A stretch of DNA of 64,000 bases from Streptomyces sp. P9-A2 (GCF_036634175.1 NZ_JAZIFX010000001.1:5332001-5396000); one strand, 5' to 3'. Positions 10,139-19,074 are shown, counted from the stretch's first letter. Notes: generated by a model from the letters alone, not told the origin. Numbers and translations are program-made.

Positions 10139-10279
10139 GATCCGCGGCCACGGCGGTGCCGTCGCCCCACGCCTGGGAGGTGTCCAGACGGGCATGCGCG
10201 TTGACCAGGCCGGCGACGGCCTGGTTCAGCAGCACGATCGAGGCCGCCCCCAGCCGTATCGCCAGGAGCCGCCGGGTCA
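10139..10279 (-). pseudogene. Transposase fragment, Tn3-like
   Basis: Minus-strand frame: LLAIRLGAASIVLLNQAVAG, then LVNAHARLDTSQAWGDGTAV. The INAVxDAHARLD-xxWGDGTAxAADG pattern is a catalytic-region signature of Tn3-family transposases. Only about 45 codons remain, stopping at AAD before the usual continuation. No inverted repeats or resolvase nearby. Confidence 0.55.
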
Positions 10280-10342
10280 GCCCCTGACCGCGTACGGGAC
10301 GAAGCCGGCCCACGCGGCGGGGGCGAAGGCCGGCCGGGGGCC
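10277..10342 (-). pseudogene. C-terminal tail of a DUF397 gene
   Basis: Directly after the oxidoreductase stop the minus strand reads RPAFAPAAWAGFVPYAVRG and TGA, nearly the same as the tail of the intact DUF397 protein at 6926-7135 (LAFAPATWADFVPYAVEG). Only the last 20 codons exist, abutting the Tn3-like fragment. The remainder of 9959-10138 shows nothing recognisable. Confidence 0.6.
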
Positions 10343-11326
10343 TTACTCGGACGACTGGCCGACCCTGACCACGTACTTGCCCCGCACACCGCCCGCCTCC
10401 AGCGCCCGGTGTGCCACCGATGTCTCCTCCAGCGGGAAGACCGTGTCCACCGCCGGGCGCAGTCTCCCCTCCGCCACCTGGCGGGCGAGGTCGTCGAAGA
10501 GCGCCCGCACGGGGTTGCCGCTGAAGAAGCGCACCCGGCCGCGTCCGTGTACGGCGCTGGCCGCGATGTAGCCGAGCGAGGCGGCGGGCCGCGTCAGGTC
10601 GAAGGCGATGGTGACCATGCGCCCGCCGGGTTTCAGCAGGCGCCGGAAGGCCCGCAGGTCGGTGCCCACCGTGTCGAGGACCACGTCGAACAGGCCCAGT
10701 TCCGCCGGCGGAACGGTCCGGTGGTCGACGGCGTGGTGGGCGCCGAGCGTGCGGACGAAGTCCAGGTTGGCGGCGCGGGCCAGGGCCGTGACCTCGGCAC
10801 CGTACGCCCGCCCGAGCTGGACGGCGGCGTTGCCGACACCGCCCGCCGCGCCCCGTACGAGCAGCCGTTCGCCAGGGCGCAGCGCGGCCTTGTCGCGGAG
10901 CGCGGTGATGGCCGTGGTGGCCACCGGCAGCGCGGCGGCGGACACCAGGTCCAGTCCGTCCGGGACCCGGCCGAGCCGCTCGGCCCGCACGGTCACGTAC
11001 TCGGCGGCGCTGCCGAACCCGGAGGTGCGGCCCAGGACGCCCCACACCGGGTCGCCGACCGCGACGCCCGTCGTGCCGGTACCGAGTGCGACGATCTCAC
11101 CGGTGAAGTCCAACCCGACGCGCTGCGGGAACTTCCGGCCGGTGAAGAGGCGGAGACGGCCGGAACGGGCCGCCAGTTCGCCACCGTTGACGCTGAACGC
11201 ACGCACCCGCACGAGAACCTCGCCGGGTGCTGGTTCGGGGCGTGGCACCCGGCCCACGTACAACACCTCAGGACCGCCGAAGCGGTCGAACAGTCGGCCT
11301 TGGCCCGCGCCGAGCCGTTCACGCAT
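10343..11326 (-). CDS. NADPH:quinone-reductase-like zinc-free alcohol dehydrogenase (MDR superfamily)
   Basis: 327 residues. The N-terminal GroES-like fold (PEPAPGEVLVRVRAFSVNGG, GLDFTGEIVALG) is followed by a Rossmann domain with LVRGAAGGVGNAAVQLG. The residues that bind zinc in true alcohol dehydrogenases are absent, as in quinone reductases. A perfect 30-base palindrome lies just upstream of the ATG. The gene sits between remnants of mobile elements, so its present position may be recent. Substrate unknown. Confidence 0.87.
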   Translation of the reverse strand: MRERLGAGQGRLFDRFGGPEVLYVGRVPRPEPAPGEVLVRVRAFSVNGGELAARSGRLRLFTGRKFPQRVGLDFTGEIVALGTGTTGVAVGDPVWGVLGRTSGFGSAAEYVTVRAERLGRVPDGLDLVSAAALPVATTAITALRDKAALRPGERLLVRGAAGGVGNAAVQLGRAYGAEVTALARAANLDFVRTLGAHHAVDHRTVPPAELGLFDVVLDTVGTDLRAFRRLLKPGGRMVTIAFDLTRPAASLGYIAASAVHGRGRVRFFSGNPVRALFDDLARQVAEGRLRPAVDTVFPLEETSVAHRALEAGGVRGKYVVRVGQSSE

Positions 11327-11337
11327 GGATCACGAGC

Positions 11338-11367
11338 CGCGGGTCCCTTCAGCTGAAGGGACCCGCG
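11338..11367 (-). terminator. Perfect 30-base palindrome, terminator or operator
   Basis: Two 15-base arms (cgcgggtcccttcag and its complement) with no loop. It covers the stop codon of the 11349 remnant and lies 12 bases before the oxidoreductase start. Could terminate transcription from the remnant or be an operator for the oxidoreductase. Confidence 0.45.
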
Positions 11368-11621
11368 TCCGCCGGGGAGGCGTGCCAGTTGGTGACGATC
11401 GGGTCCTCGACGGTAATGGTGCCGACCGGCAGGGACACCGGGTCGGGGTCGTCGTCACCGACGCCGACGATGATGCTGTCCAGTTCCTTGCCACCGTTTC
11501 CGCCGGTGCTTTTCGGGTTCACCCCGGCGTAGGCGGTGGTGCTCCCGCTCAGCTTGATCTGGTCGCCGACGGTCTGCTCCGCGGGGCCCGCCTGGGTGCC
11601 GTCGGAGCCGAACGCCACGGT
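11349..11621 (-). pseudogene. 3' fragment of a gene for an acidic, probably secreted protein
   Basis: About 90 codons with coding-like bias: AEQTVGDQIKLSGSTTAYAG, then IIVGVGDDDPDPV and a C-terminus WHASPADAGPFS. No start codon of its own: upstream it runs straight into an IS5-like fragment. The beta-rich, Gly/Thr/Asp composition suggests an extracellular protein. Family not recognised. Confidence 0.4.
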
Positions 11622-11713
11622 CGGTCGCGGATCCGGTCGGCCCGTTCGGGGAGGGTGTGGGCAATGCCCCGTCGTCCGAGCCAGGTCCGGATCGCTGTGG
11701 AGCCGTAGCCCTT
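11622..11713 (-). pseudogene. Transposase fragment, IS5-like
   Basis: Minus-strand frame KGYGSTAIRTWLGRRGIAHT followed by LPERADRIRDRP. This is the KGYxSxxIRxxLxRRGIxHTxPE pattern of IS5-family transposases. About 30 codons remain, followed by the unrelated secreted-protein fragment in another frame. Confidence 0.55.
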
Positions 11714-11739
11714 TACTCGAGATCATTCAGAGACGCCGC

Positions 11740-12258
11740 TCAGCAGCCCGCCTCGACGCCGCTGTTCACGAACGAGTCGACGTCGATCGAGTAGCCGGCC
11801 CCGGTGGTGAGATCGGGGCGGCTTCCGTGGCCGTCCTCCGCGAGGCCCTCGGCGGTGAGGAAGACGATCCGCAGGGCCATTTCCTCTCTGGCGAAGCACA
11901 GGTCGTCGGGCAAGGCTTCGGGGTGCGGATCCCATCCGTCACGTACCGCCGCCGCCCGGTAGTGTGCGGCCACTTCGGCCTGCGTGCCGGGGAAGGCGTA
12001 CGTCCGGCCGGCGTACACCGAGACATCGCCGCTGTCCGCCCAGCATCCGGCGTCGATCTTCTCGAAGCCCCGGGCGACGGTGGCCCCGGCGGGCCGGGAG
12101 TCGAGGATGTCGAGCGCCGCCATCTCCTTCACCCGGTCGTCGGTCCCCTCGCAGTCCCTGGTGAGTTCCAGCAGTGTGCAGCCGGTGAGCGTCCCGGCCG
12201 CAAGCGCGGTCGAGAGGAGCAGGGGTATCAGGCGGGTGGTACCTGTCCGCAGAGGCAA
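11740..12258 (-). CDS. Putative lipoprotein, function unknown
   Basis: 172 residues from a TTG start at 12258 (GGAG six bases upstream). A lipoprotein signal peptide ends in the lipobox LTGC, then a soluble domain with four further cysteines. It would be anchored outside the cell membrane. It lies downstream of the septum-formation lipoprotein gene, separated by a strong hairpin. No domain recognised. A longer frame upstream to 12351 exists but lacks a good start. Confidence 0.7.
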   Translation of the reverse strand: MPLRTGTTRLIPLLLSTALAAGTLTGCTLLELTRDCEGTDDRVKEMAALDILDSRPAGATVARGFEKIDAGCWADSGDVSVYAGRTYAFPGTQAEVAAHYRAAAVRDGWDPHPEALPDDLCFAREEMALRIVFLTAEGLAEDGHGSRPDLTTGAGYSIDVDSFVNSGVEAGC

Positions 12259-12357
12259 AGCGGGCTCCAGGAGGAAGGCCGGGGCGGAGGGGGCCGCCAG
12301 GCAGCAGAGTTGTCCGTGCCGCTCCGGAGCGGCACCGCCCAGTTCTACCAAGGAGCC

Positions 12358-12391
12358 GTCCCCCTCGCATCGTTCCTGATGCGAGGGGGAC
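12358..12391 (-). terminator. Terminator of the septum-formation lipoprotein gene
   Basis: Perfect 14-base stem (gtccccctcgcatc) with six-base loop gttcct, 72 bases past the stop codon. Confidence 0.7.
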
Positions 12392-12462
12392 GCTTTGAGG
12401 ACACCTCCTGGGAAGCGGGGCCGGGTCCTTGAGGGACACGGCCCCGCTGATCCGACGGGGCG

Positions 12463-13350
12463 TCAGCCCGCCCAGACCTCGGCCTCGTCGGCCGGGACGG
12501 TGGTGGCCAGGCCCAGTTCCTTGCGGGCGGCGACCGACTTGTTCGGGTCGATGCCGGTGAACGCCGGGTCGTAGGCGATGTAGAACGCGTCGGCGTCGGC
12601 GGCGTTCGCGGCCTTCCCCCAGTTCCCGGCCGCCTTCGTCAGCGTCGCGTGGAGCTTGCCGACCTCGGTGCCCTCGATGCCGTCCAGGCCCTCGACGTGT
12701 GCGTCGAGGGCGGCCGCGACGGCCTTGGCCTGCGCCTTGTAGCCGGCCAGGTCGTCCTCGACGGTGTCCTTCTCGGGCTGGTTCGCCCACAGGGCCTCGT
12801 AGACCGCGTTCGAACCCTCGAGGTAGGTGGTCTGCTCGGGCTCGAGGGACTTCACGGTGTCCAGCGAGCCGCTGAACGTGCCCTTCTCCGCGGTGTAGGT
12901 ACAGCTCACCGCGCGGTCACCCGTCGCCCAGCTCTCCTTGGACGGGGTGTAGTGGAAGAGGCCGACGCCCTTGGGGAGCGCCCAGGTGTCCGGGGCGTAC
13001 TTCTGCGCCTCGACCAGGCAGCGGTTGTCCGCGATCGTCGTGATCTCGTCGCCGCCGGGGTACTCCTTGCCCTCGTCGATCGCGAACTCGCCGACGACCT
13101 GGCCCTCGTGCTCCTCGTCGCAGGGCACGATCTCGACGGCGTACGCCGTCTCCTCGGCCTTGCCGTTCGGGTTGTAGCAGTCGCCGATGTCCAGCGAGAA
13201 CACCGAGCGCTGGCGAGCCACCTTCTTCGCGCCGTCCTTGGCACTGCCGACGGCGTCGGAGACGTCCGAGCATCCCACCGCGCCGATCGCGAGCAGGGCG
13301 GCAACGGCGGATATGCCGCGAAGTGAACGATACGGGGCGCGGATTGCCAC
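12463..13350 (-). CDS. Lipoprotein with septum-formation (Septum_form) domain
   Basis: 295 residues. Signal peptide with lipobox AIGAVGC; mature protein carries the paired cysteine layout of Septum_form proteins (DIGDCYNP, VEIVPCDEEHEGQVVGEF, NRCLVEAQKY, VSCTYT). Members are actinobacterial surface lipoproteins linked by annotation to septation; direct evidence is limited. GTG start at 13350; AAGAGGA lies upstream. Monocistronic, with its own hairpin terminator. Confidence 0.82.
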   Translation of the reverse strand: MAIRAPYRSLRGISAVAALLAIGAVGCSDVSDAVGSAKDGAKKVARQRSVFSLDIGDCYNPNGKAEETAYAVEIVPCDEEHEGQVVGEFAIDEGKEYPGGDEITTIADNRCLVEAQKYAPDTWALPKGVGLFHYTPSKESWATGDRAVSCTYTAEKGTFSGSLDTVKSLEPEQTTYLEGSNAVYEALWANQPEKDTVEDDLAGYKAQAKAVAAALDAHVEGLDGIEGTEVGKLHATLTKAAGNWGKAANAADADAFYIAYDPAFTGIDPNKSVAARKELGLATTVPADEAEVWAG

Positions 13351-13617
13351 GGCTTGTACATCCTCTTATGTGATCTTTATGAAGGTCGCACGCATCGTAT
13401 GCCACTCCTGTGGCCCGGTCGGCGAGGGTCCTCACCTCATCACGACGCCTCTGACTCGCGACGGGCCGCGAGGGTTGCATCCGGGCTACTCGCAGGTGGG
13501 AGCGGGGAGGGCCCTGTGGCACTTCCGCGGAGCCGGGCGCTGTTGAGCGTGGAGGGACGTGCGCAAGGGCGGGCGTACCGCGAGGCGCGGATTCGCCACG
13601 AAAACGGCCTGGCGTGA

Positions 13618-14169
13618 ACGGGCGTCAAGCCCTCGGCGCCGCTGGGCGAGACGACCTGCACCTACGACACCCAGAACCGGCTGTCCTACGCCCTGGAGGC
13701 CGACACGGCGGGCGCGCGGAAGGCCTCCTGGCTGTACTGCCGGGACAAGGCCGGCAACCTCACCAGCCAGGACGGCAGCGAGAACGCCTGCCCCGGCGGC
13801 GCGGTGTTCACCTACAACGACGCCTCCCGGCTGACCGGCCAGACCGGCTCGGCCACACCCTGGTCCTACGACAAGCTCGGCAACGAGACCGCCGGCGGGC
13901 GCGTGGCCGCCATCGCCCGTACGGGTGAGTCCTGGACCGACTACAGCCAACTCTCCGGCCTCACCGCCTACGGCACGAGCTACGACCTGGTCCACGCGGG
14001 AACGGACAACTCCGAGCGCACCAAGCTGGGTTCGACCTGGTTCCATCACACCGCCCTCGGCCTGGTGTTCACGACGACCAACGGCGTGGACACCGGATTC
14101 ATCCGCGAACCGGCGGACACACTGAACTCCATGACGACTGGATCGGACAGTGGCGGGTCGGCACCATAG
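13618..14169 (+). pseudogene. Rhs/YD-repeat protein fragment
   Basis: The frame opens after a stop at 13615 with no start codon. It contains three YD-type repeats: TYDTQNRLSYA, TYNDASRLTG and SYDKLGNE, then a repeat-poor end (TSYDLVHAGTDNSERTKLGS). Rhs proteins are large shells that carry a C-terminal toxin. Here the N-terminal more than 1000 residues and the conserved core end are missing; the core end appears separately at 14488. Confidence 0.75.
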
Positions 14170-14195
14170 CGGACCCGCCACGGCCTAGAAGAGTC

Positions 14196-14418
14196 ATGAT
14201 CAACCCGGATTCTTTCACCGGCGTGGAAAAAGTGAAGCGCAATATGAAATTCACGGCGATCGCCACTTTCCCTGTCCTGGTCATAGCAATCTTTGCTTCT
14301 GGCCTGGGGAATCGGCGAAGCGTGGATCCTCGTCGCTCTCGCTGCCGCGGTTTGGACTCTCCTTTGGGTCCGTTTCGCGGGCGTAGGCGCCCGGCGAGGT
14401 CTTCCCGACCAAAAGTAG
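14196..14418 (+). pseudogene. Frameshifted two-helix membrane protein between Rhs pieces
   Basis: ATG 14196 starts a basic N-terminus and one helix (MKFTAIATFPVLVIAIF). A one-base shift at about 14292 is needed to continue with LLLAWGIGEAWILVALAAAV and a basic tail ending GLPDQK at TAG 14418. Reading through gives about 73 residues with two helices. Low-GC codons in the first half. The place, right after an Rhs body and before an Rhs core end, is where an immunity gene would sit. Function inferred only from position. Confidence 0.5.
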
Positions 14419-14487
14419 TCCGTATGTGTGGGTCACGGAGTGAGATACCGCTGATGTAAACCACACGACAGAAGACCTCAGGGGTAG

Positions 14488-14712
14488 GAGAAGAACGCCT
14501 CCCTCTACGCGGGTGGCGACTTCATCGACAACACCGACCCCAGCGGGGCCAGTGAACTCGGTTGCATCCCAGGGGGTTTCTCCGTAGTGGCGGAGTTCTC
14601 TCATTCGGGGAGCGCTTCGGACGGTATCGCCTCATCGAGGGCGGGTCCCGCTGTGTCGGCGGTCCGGGCGGTCCGGGCGGTCCGGGCGGCCCGTGCAGAC
14701 CGGGACGGATGA
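14488..14712 (+). pseudogene. Rhs core-end fragment with remnant C-terminal tip
   Basis: After TAG 14485 the frame reads NASLYAGGDFIDNTDPSG, the hallmark end of the Rhs core (YAGGxPxNxxDPxG) where the variable toxin begins. A further 50 residues of low-complexity sequence follow to TGA 14712. No start codon. It is either the displaced 3' part of the Rhs gene at 13618 or an orphan toxin module. Confidence 0.6.
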
Positions 14713-15014
14713 GCGGGTCGTGAGCACTGTGCGGCCATGTGCTCACGGTTTTGCCGGCACCCGTCCGGAGCGTGGGCGGCCGGGGGTCGACGGGCGTGAT
14801 CCGGAAACGGAGGCATCGGTTTCGGCCGCCTTCGGCCGGGTCGCTTGTCCTGGCTTGCCCCCCGGCGTCGCCACGATCATGACGATCATGCTCGTGAAGA
14901 ACATGGCGGAGGGGCGGCCCGCCCCTGCCGGTGTGCGGCGGGGCAGGCACGCGTCGTGCGTGAGCGAAGCCTCCCGGCCACGGCCCGTGAACGGGTCCGG
15001 CCACAGGACCGCCG
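14713..15014. other. Noncoding spacer
   Basis: About 300 bases between Rhs remnants and the flotillin 3' end. Short open frames on both strands have no recognisable content. A GC-rich nine-base tandem (ggcggtccg) lies at the left edge near 14656-14690. Confidence 0.4.
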
Positions 15015-16205
15015 TCACGGGGTCCGGCCGGGAATCCGCAGGCTGCTCTTTCCGTTGACGGCGGGATTCTTCGTGTTCTGGAGCGCGTCAAGAATGGCCA
15101 GACCCTGGCCCACCATGCCCGCGGCCATCTGGTTGACGCCCTCGGTGCCGTTGAGGACGGTGAGGCTGGCGCCCGACATACCGCGGGCGGCCGCGTCGGC
15201 GAGGGCCGGCAGGTTCTCCACCACACGGTTGGCGGCGATCAGCTCCTGGTTGCCGTCCCGCAGCGAGAGGGCGCGGGCGGTGTTCGCGTCGGCCTGGGCC
15301 TGCGCGATGGTGCGCTCGGTGTAGGCGTTGCCGTCCGCCTCGAACTTGGCCCTGTCCCGGGCGGCTTCGGCCAGGGTGCGCAGCCGGTATGCCTCAGCGT
15401 CCGCCGGGCGCCTGATCTCTCCTTCAAGGCGCTGGGCCGCCAGTTCGGCCTGGCGCTGGGCGAGCGCGGTCTGTTCCTCGATGACCTCGTGGGACGCCCT
15501 GGCCTGAGCGAGCGGGCCGGCCTGGGCGGCTCGGGCGTTGGACTGCTCGGTCTCGGCGAGGAACCCGGCCCGTTTGATCGCGGTGTCCCGCTCGTACTCC
15601 GCCTTGAGGGCGGCCGCCTGCTGTTCGCGTTCGGTCGCCTCCTGGTCGGCCTTGGCCCGGGCGATGCGCGCCTGGCTGGCGACTGCGGCGGCGTGCGGAG
15701 CGGAGAGGTTGTTGATGTATCCGGTGGCGTCCTCGATCTCCTGGATCTGGAGCGCGTCGACGACGATGCCGAGTTTCTCCATCTCGCTGTGACTGCCCGC
15801 CATCACTTCCTGGGCGACCCGGTTGCGTTCCCGGATGATCTGTTCGACGGTCAGTCCGCCGACGATGGACCTGAGGTGTCCGGCGAAGATCCGGCCGACG
15901 AGCTCCTCCATCTGTTCCTGTTCGGAGAGGAAGCGGCGGGCCGCGTTGGCGATCGAGACCGCGTCGTCACCGACCTTGAACACGCAGACCGCGCGCACAC
16001 GCAGCTGGATGCCCTGCTGGGTGACGCAGTCCTCCGCGATCTCCGCTTCCCGCAGTGCCAGGGACAGCATGCGGGCCTTCTGCTTCACAGGCAGTACGAA
16101 ACTGCCGTGACCTGTGACGATACGGAACTGCGTCGCCTGCGCCTGCCGTTTCGTACCGGATATGAGCATGGCCTCATTGGGCGCGGGGACCTGCCAGAAC
16201 AGCAT
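15015..16205 (-). CDS. Flotillin / SPFH-domain protein
   Basis: 396 residues. An SPFH domain (VFKVGDDAVSIANAARRFL, IIRERNRVAQEV, MEKLGIVVDALQIQEIED) is followed by a long Ala/Glu/Arg coiled coil (about 190-320) and a C-terminus with VVENLPALADAAARG. Flotillins scaffold ordered membrane domains. ATG 16205 is chosen for GGGAG seven bases upstream; a longer frame to 16241 has no site. Preceded by an NfeD-like gene 60 bases upstream, the usual flotillin partner. Confidence 0.9.
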   Translation of the reverse strand: MLFWQVPAPNEAMLISGTKRQAQATQFRIVTGHGSFVLPVKQKARMLSLALREAEIAEDCVTQQGIQLRVRAVCVFKVGDDAVSIANAARRFLSEQEQMEELVGRIFAGHLRSIVGGLTVEQIIRERNRVAQEVMAGSHSEMEKLGIVVDALQIQEIEDATGYINNLSAPHAAAVASQARIARAKADQEATEREQQAAALKAEYERDTAIKRAGFLAETEQSNARAAQAGPLAQARASHEVIEEQTALAQRQAELAAQRLEGEIRRPADAEAYRLRTLAEAARDRAKFEADGNAYTERTIAQAQADANTARALSLRDGNQELIAANRVVENLPALADAAARGMSGASLTVLNGTEGVNQMAAGMVGQGLAILDALQNTKNPAVNGKSSLRIPGRTP

Positions 16206-16265
16206 GAGAGAACTCCCGTCGAGCAGCGGGACGCAACGCACTTTTCCGGCCCTTTGCGGGACCGT

Positions 16266-16493
16266 TCAGGACGGCAGCGGCTCGACGATCACCGAGCGCG
16301 CCGAAATGGAGTCGACGACGATGACCCGTGCGTCTCTTGCGAGGGTGGTGTTGGTACGCGACCATGCCGCGTAGGTCTCCGAGCCCCCGCGCACAGCCAC
16401 CAAGACCTCACCCGGTCCGTCCGGAGGAATCCCCACGGTGATTCTTCCGATCGCTCCGACCGGACTCTGGGAGGACTCGTCAGTGCTGGGCAT
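16266..16493 (-). CDS. Short NfeD-like OB-fold protein
   Basis: 75 residues ending with a beta-rich domain (ITVGIPPDGPGEVLVAVRGG, ARDARVIVVDSISARSVIVE). This resembles the C-terminal OB fold of NfeD-type partners of flotillins; the membrane part and protease domain are absent. Same strand and 60 bases upstream of flotillin, so likely one operon. Confidence 0.65.
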   Translation of the reverse strand: MPSTDESSQSPVGAIGRITVGIPPDGPGEVLVAVRGGSETYAAWSRTNTTLARDARVIVVDSISARSVIVEPLPS

Positions 16494-16645
16494 GGGCCCT
16501 CTCGCCGGGCATACGTCTCATGATCACAGGCGATCACCTTCGGCCCTGTTGTCGATCGGGAGCGGCCACGTCACACGAGCCGACGGCGACGATTCTCTCG
16601 ATGTCTTCACGGTACTCCCGCTCCCTGCCGGGCGGGAGCGCGGCG

Positions 16646-17201
16646 TCAGTACCCGCCACCGGTCTGCTTGGCCTCACCGGTGACGCTGCTGCCGGACGTG
16701 TCGAGTACGTACCAGGCGGCACCGAAGGCGGTGGAGCCCTGACCGTTCATGTCACCGGCCTTTTGGTCGCCCCCGAAGTAGTACAGGGGGTGCCCGTTGT
16801 ACGTGATCTGCTTCTCGCCGCCGCTCCGGCCGGTGGTCCCCCAGCAGATCTGCCTTCGCGCCCTTCCCGGCGGCCGGTGCGCCGGTCACGGTGACGGGCG
16901 GCCAGGCGGCGGCGCAGGTACCGGTGCAGGTGGACTCGGTGGAGGTGTCGGCCTCGAAGAGGTAAAGGGTGCGGCCCCGGCCATCGACGAGGACGGTACC
17001 CAGCGGGGAGGAGGCGCCGGCCACGGTTCCTGCGGCTGCCGCCGTACCCGACGCCGACGGGGAGGCACCGGTGGACGCCGACTGCGACGAGGACGAGTAA
17101 GAGCCCCCGTTGCTGTTCGAACAGCCGCTGGCGGTGCCGGCGAACAGCCCGATCACGGCGACGACAGCGGTTTTCCTGGCAAGTACGGCGATGGGTTTCA
17201 T
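16646..17201 (-). pseudogene. Lipoprotein with COG4315-type repeats, frameshifted
   Basis: ATG 17201 (AGGAG upstream) starts a lipoprotein signal with lipobox GTASGC and a Ser-rich linker. The domain is of the secreted YxFxxD-repeat type: GRTLYLFEADTSTESTCTG and CAAAWPP. Near 16839-16843 a run of five G instead of four shifts the frame. In the corrected frame the protein continues with YNGHPLYYFGGDQKAGDMNG and ends QTGGGY at 16646. As written it is truncated and has an unrelated tail. Either a real frameshift or a homopolymer error. Confidence 0.75.
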
Positions 17202-17541
17202 CCGGGAGAACTCCTGACACTGGAGCGTTGGCCTGTCCGTGCGGGGCCAGGAGAACCATTGAGGCAGGGAATCAGGCCTGCGGCGCGTCGGGCGTGCCGC
17301 CCGGGTGCCCCGGGCGGGGGAAGCGGGCCGTGGTGCGGCGTTCGACGAGGAAAGGCCAGATATTTCGGGTGGCCCGTGGGCTCGTCTTCTCCGCGCCTGC
17401 CGGCCCCGCGCCAGGTGTGGCAGCGGCCTCCCCACGGCTCCGCCGGCGGAGGGAGGGAGCCACCGACCCGGACCACGAGACCGGGTGACGGGCGCCCTGG
17501 GTGGGGGCGAGGGAGGCCGGGCGCCTCATAGGGTGGAACCC
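17202..17541. other. Divergent promoter region
   Basis: About 340 bases between the lipoprotein gene and mshB, transcribed in opposite directions. No gene supported. Promoters for both must lie here, none with clear consensus. Confidence 0.4.
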
Positions 17542-18459
17542 ATGACGGAACTGCCCTCTCCCAGCCTGCGGCCGGGGGAACCCCCCTCCCGCGCCGCCCG
17601 GCGGCTGATGCTGGTGCACGCCCACCCGGACGACGAGTCGATCAACAACGGCGCCACCATGGCCCGCTACGCCGCAGAGGGCGCCCACGTGACCCTGGTC
17701 ACCTGCACCCTCGGGGAGCGCGGCGAGGTCATCCCGCCCGGACTGGCCCACCTGAGCGGCGCCGCTCTCGGACAGCACCGTATGGGTGAACTGGCCGGGG
17801 CGATGCGCGCCCTCGGCGTCGACGACTTCCGGCTGCTCGGCGGCGCCGGACGCTACAGCGACTCCGGGATGACGGGCCTGCCCGACAACGACGACCCCGG
17901 CTGCTTCTGGCAGGCCGACGTCGACCAGGCCGCCGGTCTGCTCGCCCAGGTGATCCTCGAGGTCCGGCCCCACGTCCTCGTCACGTACGACGACAACGGC
18001 GGCTACGGGCACCCCGACCACGTCCAGGCGCACCGCGTCGCCATACGGGCCGTCGAGCTCGCCGCCCGGGACGGATGGGACATCCCCAAGGTCTACTGGA
18101 ACCGGGTGCCCCGCTCCGTCGCCGAGGCCGCCTTCGCGCGCCTGCACGACGACCTGGCCGCACTGCCGTTCGACAAGGCGGGCGAGATCGGCGACGTCCC
18201 TGGAGTCGTCGACGACGAACGGGTCACCACCGCGATCGACGGCACCGCGTACGCCGCCGCCAAGGCCGCCGCGATGCGCGCCCACGCCACCCAGATCACC
18301 GTGGCCGAGCCGTACGCGCCGTACTTCGTGCTCTCCAACGAACTCGCGCAGCCGCTGTTCACGACCGAGTACTACGAGCTGGTGCGCGGTGCCCGCTCCC
18401 TCGGCCGGGAGAGCGACCTGTTCGCCGGGATCGCGGCCGGGGCGGGGGAGACGGCATGA
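17542..18459 (+). CDS. mshB: MshB, GlcNAc-Ins deacetylase of mycothiol synthesis
   Basis: Zinc enzyme that removes acetate from N-acetyl-glucosaminyl-inositol, the second dedicated step of mycothiol formation, in the cytoplasm. 305 residues, normal for the family. The LmbE-type zinc motif AHPDDE is at residues 27-32 (H28, D31) and the third ligand is in [32 protein letters not shown] near the end is typical of MshB rather than Mca. The start ATG 17542 is weakly preceded by GGGTGG. Its stop overlaps the next start (ATGA). Confidence 0.93.
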   Translation: MTELPSPSLRPGEPPSRAARRLMLVHAHPDDESINNGATMARYAAEGAHVTLVTCTLGERGEVIPPGLAHLSGAALGQHRMGELAGAMRALGVDDFRLLGGAGRYSDSGMTGLPDNDDPGCFWQADVDQAAGLLAQVILEVRPHVLVTYDDNGGYGHPDHVQAHRVAIRAVELAARDGWDIPKVYWNRVPRSVAEAAFARLHDDLAALPFDKAGEIGDVPGVVDDERVTTAIDGTAYAAAKAAAMRAHATQITVAEPYAPYFVLSNELAQPLFTTEYYELVRGARSLGRESDLFAGIAAGAGETA

Positions 18460-18878
18460 GCGACCGGACGGCCGGGAACACATCGGCGCTGGCCCAGCCG
18501 CTGCGGCTGCCCTCCGGCGGGCGGATCGCCGCCTGCGTGGGGCTGTTCCTGCTCGGTGCCGTGGTGGGCGTGGCCGGGGCGCTGGTACAGCCCGCGTGGT
18601 TCCCGGGCGGGCTGCTGCTCGCCCTCGCCGCCGAGGCCGGGCTCTGCCTGGGCGGGGCGCTCGCGCTGCGCAGCCGCGCCGGGGCCGCGTCGGCCGCCGG
18701 CGGCTGGGTGCTCGTCGTCCTCCTGCTCTCCGCCAGCCGCCCCGAAGGCGACTTCCTGTTCGCCGCGGGAGCCGGCTCCTACCTCTTCCTGCTCGGCGGC
18801 ATCGCCGTCGCTGTGATGTGCGCCACCCTCGCGCCGGGGCGGCAACCGCAGGGCGATCCTGCCCGACTTGAGAAGTGA
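18456..18878 (+). CDS. Small four-helix membrane protein co-translated with mshB
   Basis: 140 residues, four hydrophobic segments, no charged loops of note. It matches the DUF6113-type streptomycete membrane proteins found after mshB. ATG overlaps the mshB TGA by four bases, so expression is coupled. Function unknown. Confidence 0.75.
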   Translation: MSDRTAGNTSALAQPLRLPSGGRIAACVGLFLLGAVVGVAGALVQPAWFPGGLLLALAAEAGLCLGGALALRSRAGAASAAGGWVLVVLLLSASRPEGDFLFAAGAGSYLFLLGGIAVAVMCATLAPGRQPQGDPARLEK

Positions 18879-19074
18879 CGTACCACTTCGCCGCGGTGCG
18901 CGCGTGCGGTTCCGGTGGGGGTTTCCGCCACGGTCCGGCCATACGGTCCGGATGCGGCCAGTATGGTTGTGCGCGCGCCGCTGAGCCTCCCCGAACTCTC
19001 GGCTCCGGCCGAGTTGGGGGAGACCCCCACCGTGAGGTCGTGACGGGCGGCGGAGCCAACCGGGAGAACCTGCC

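Noticed and set aside
13486..14181. 231-codon minus-strand frame opposite the Rhs fragment
   Set aside because: Plus strand has clear YD repeats; minus frame has no family pattern.
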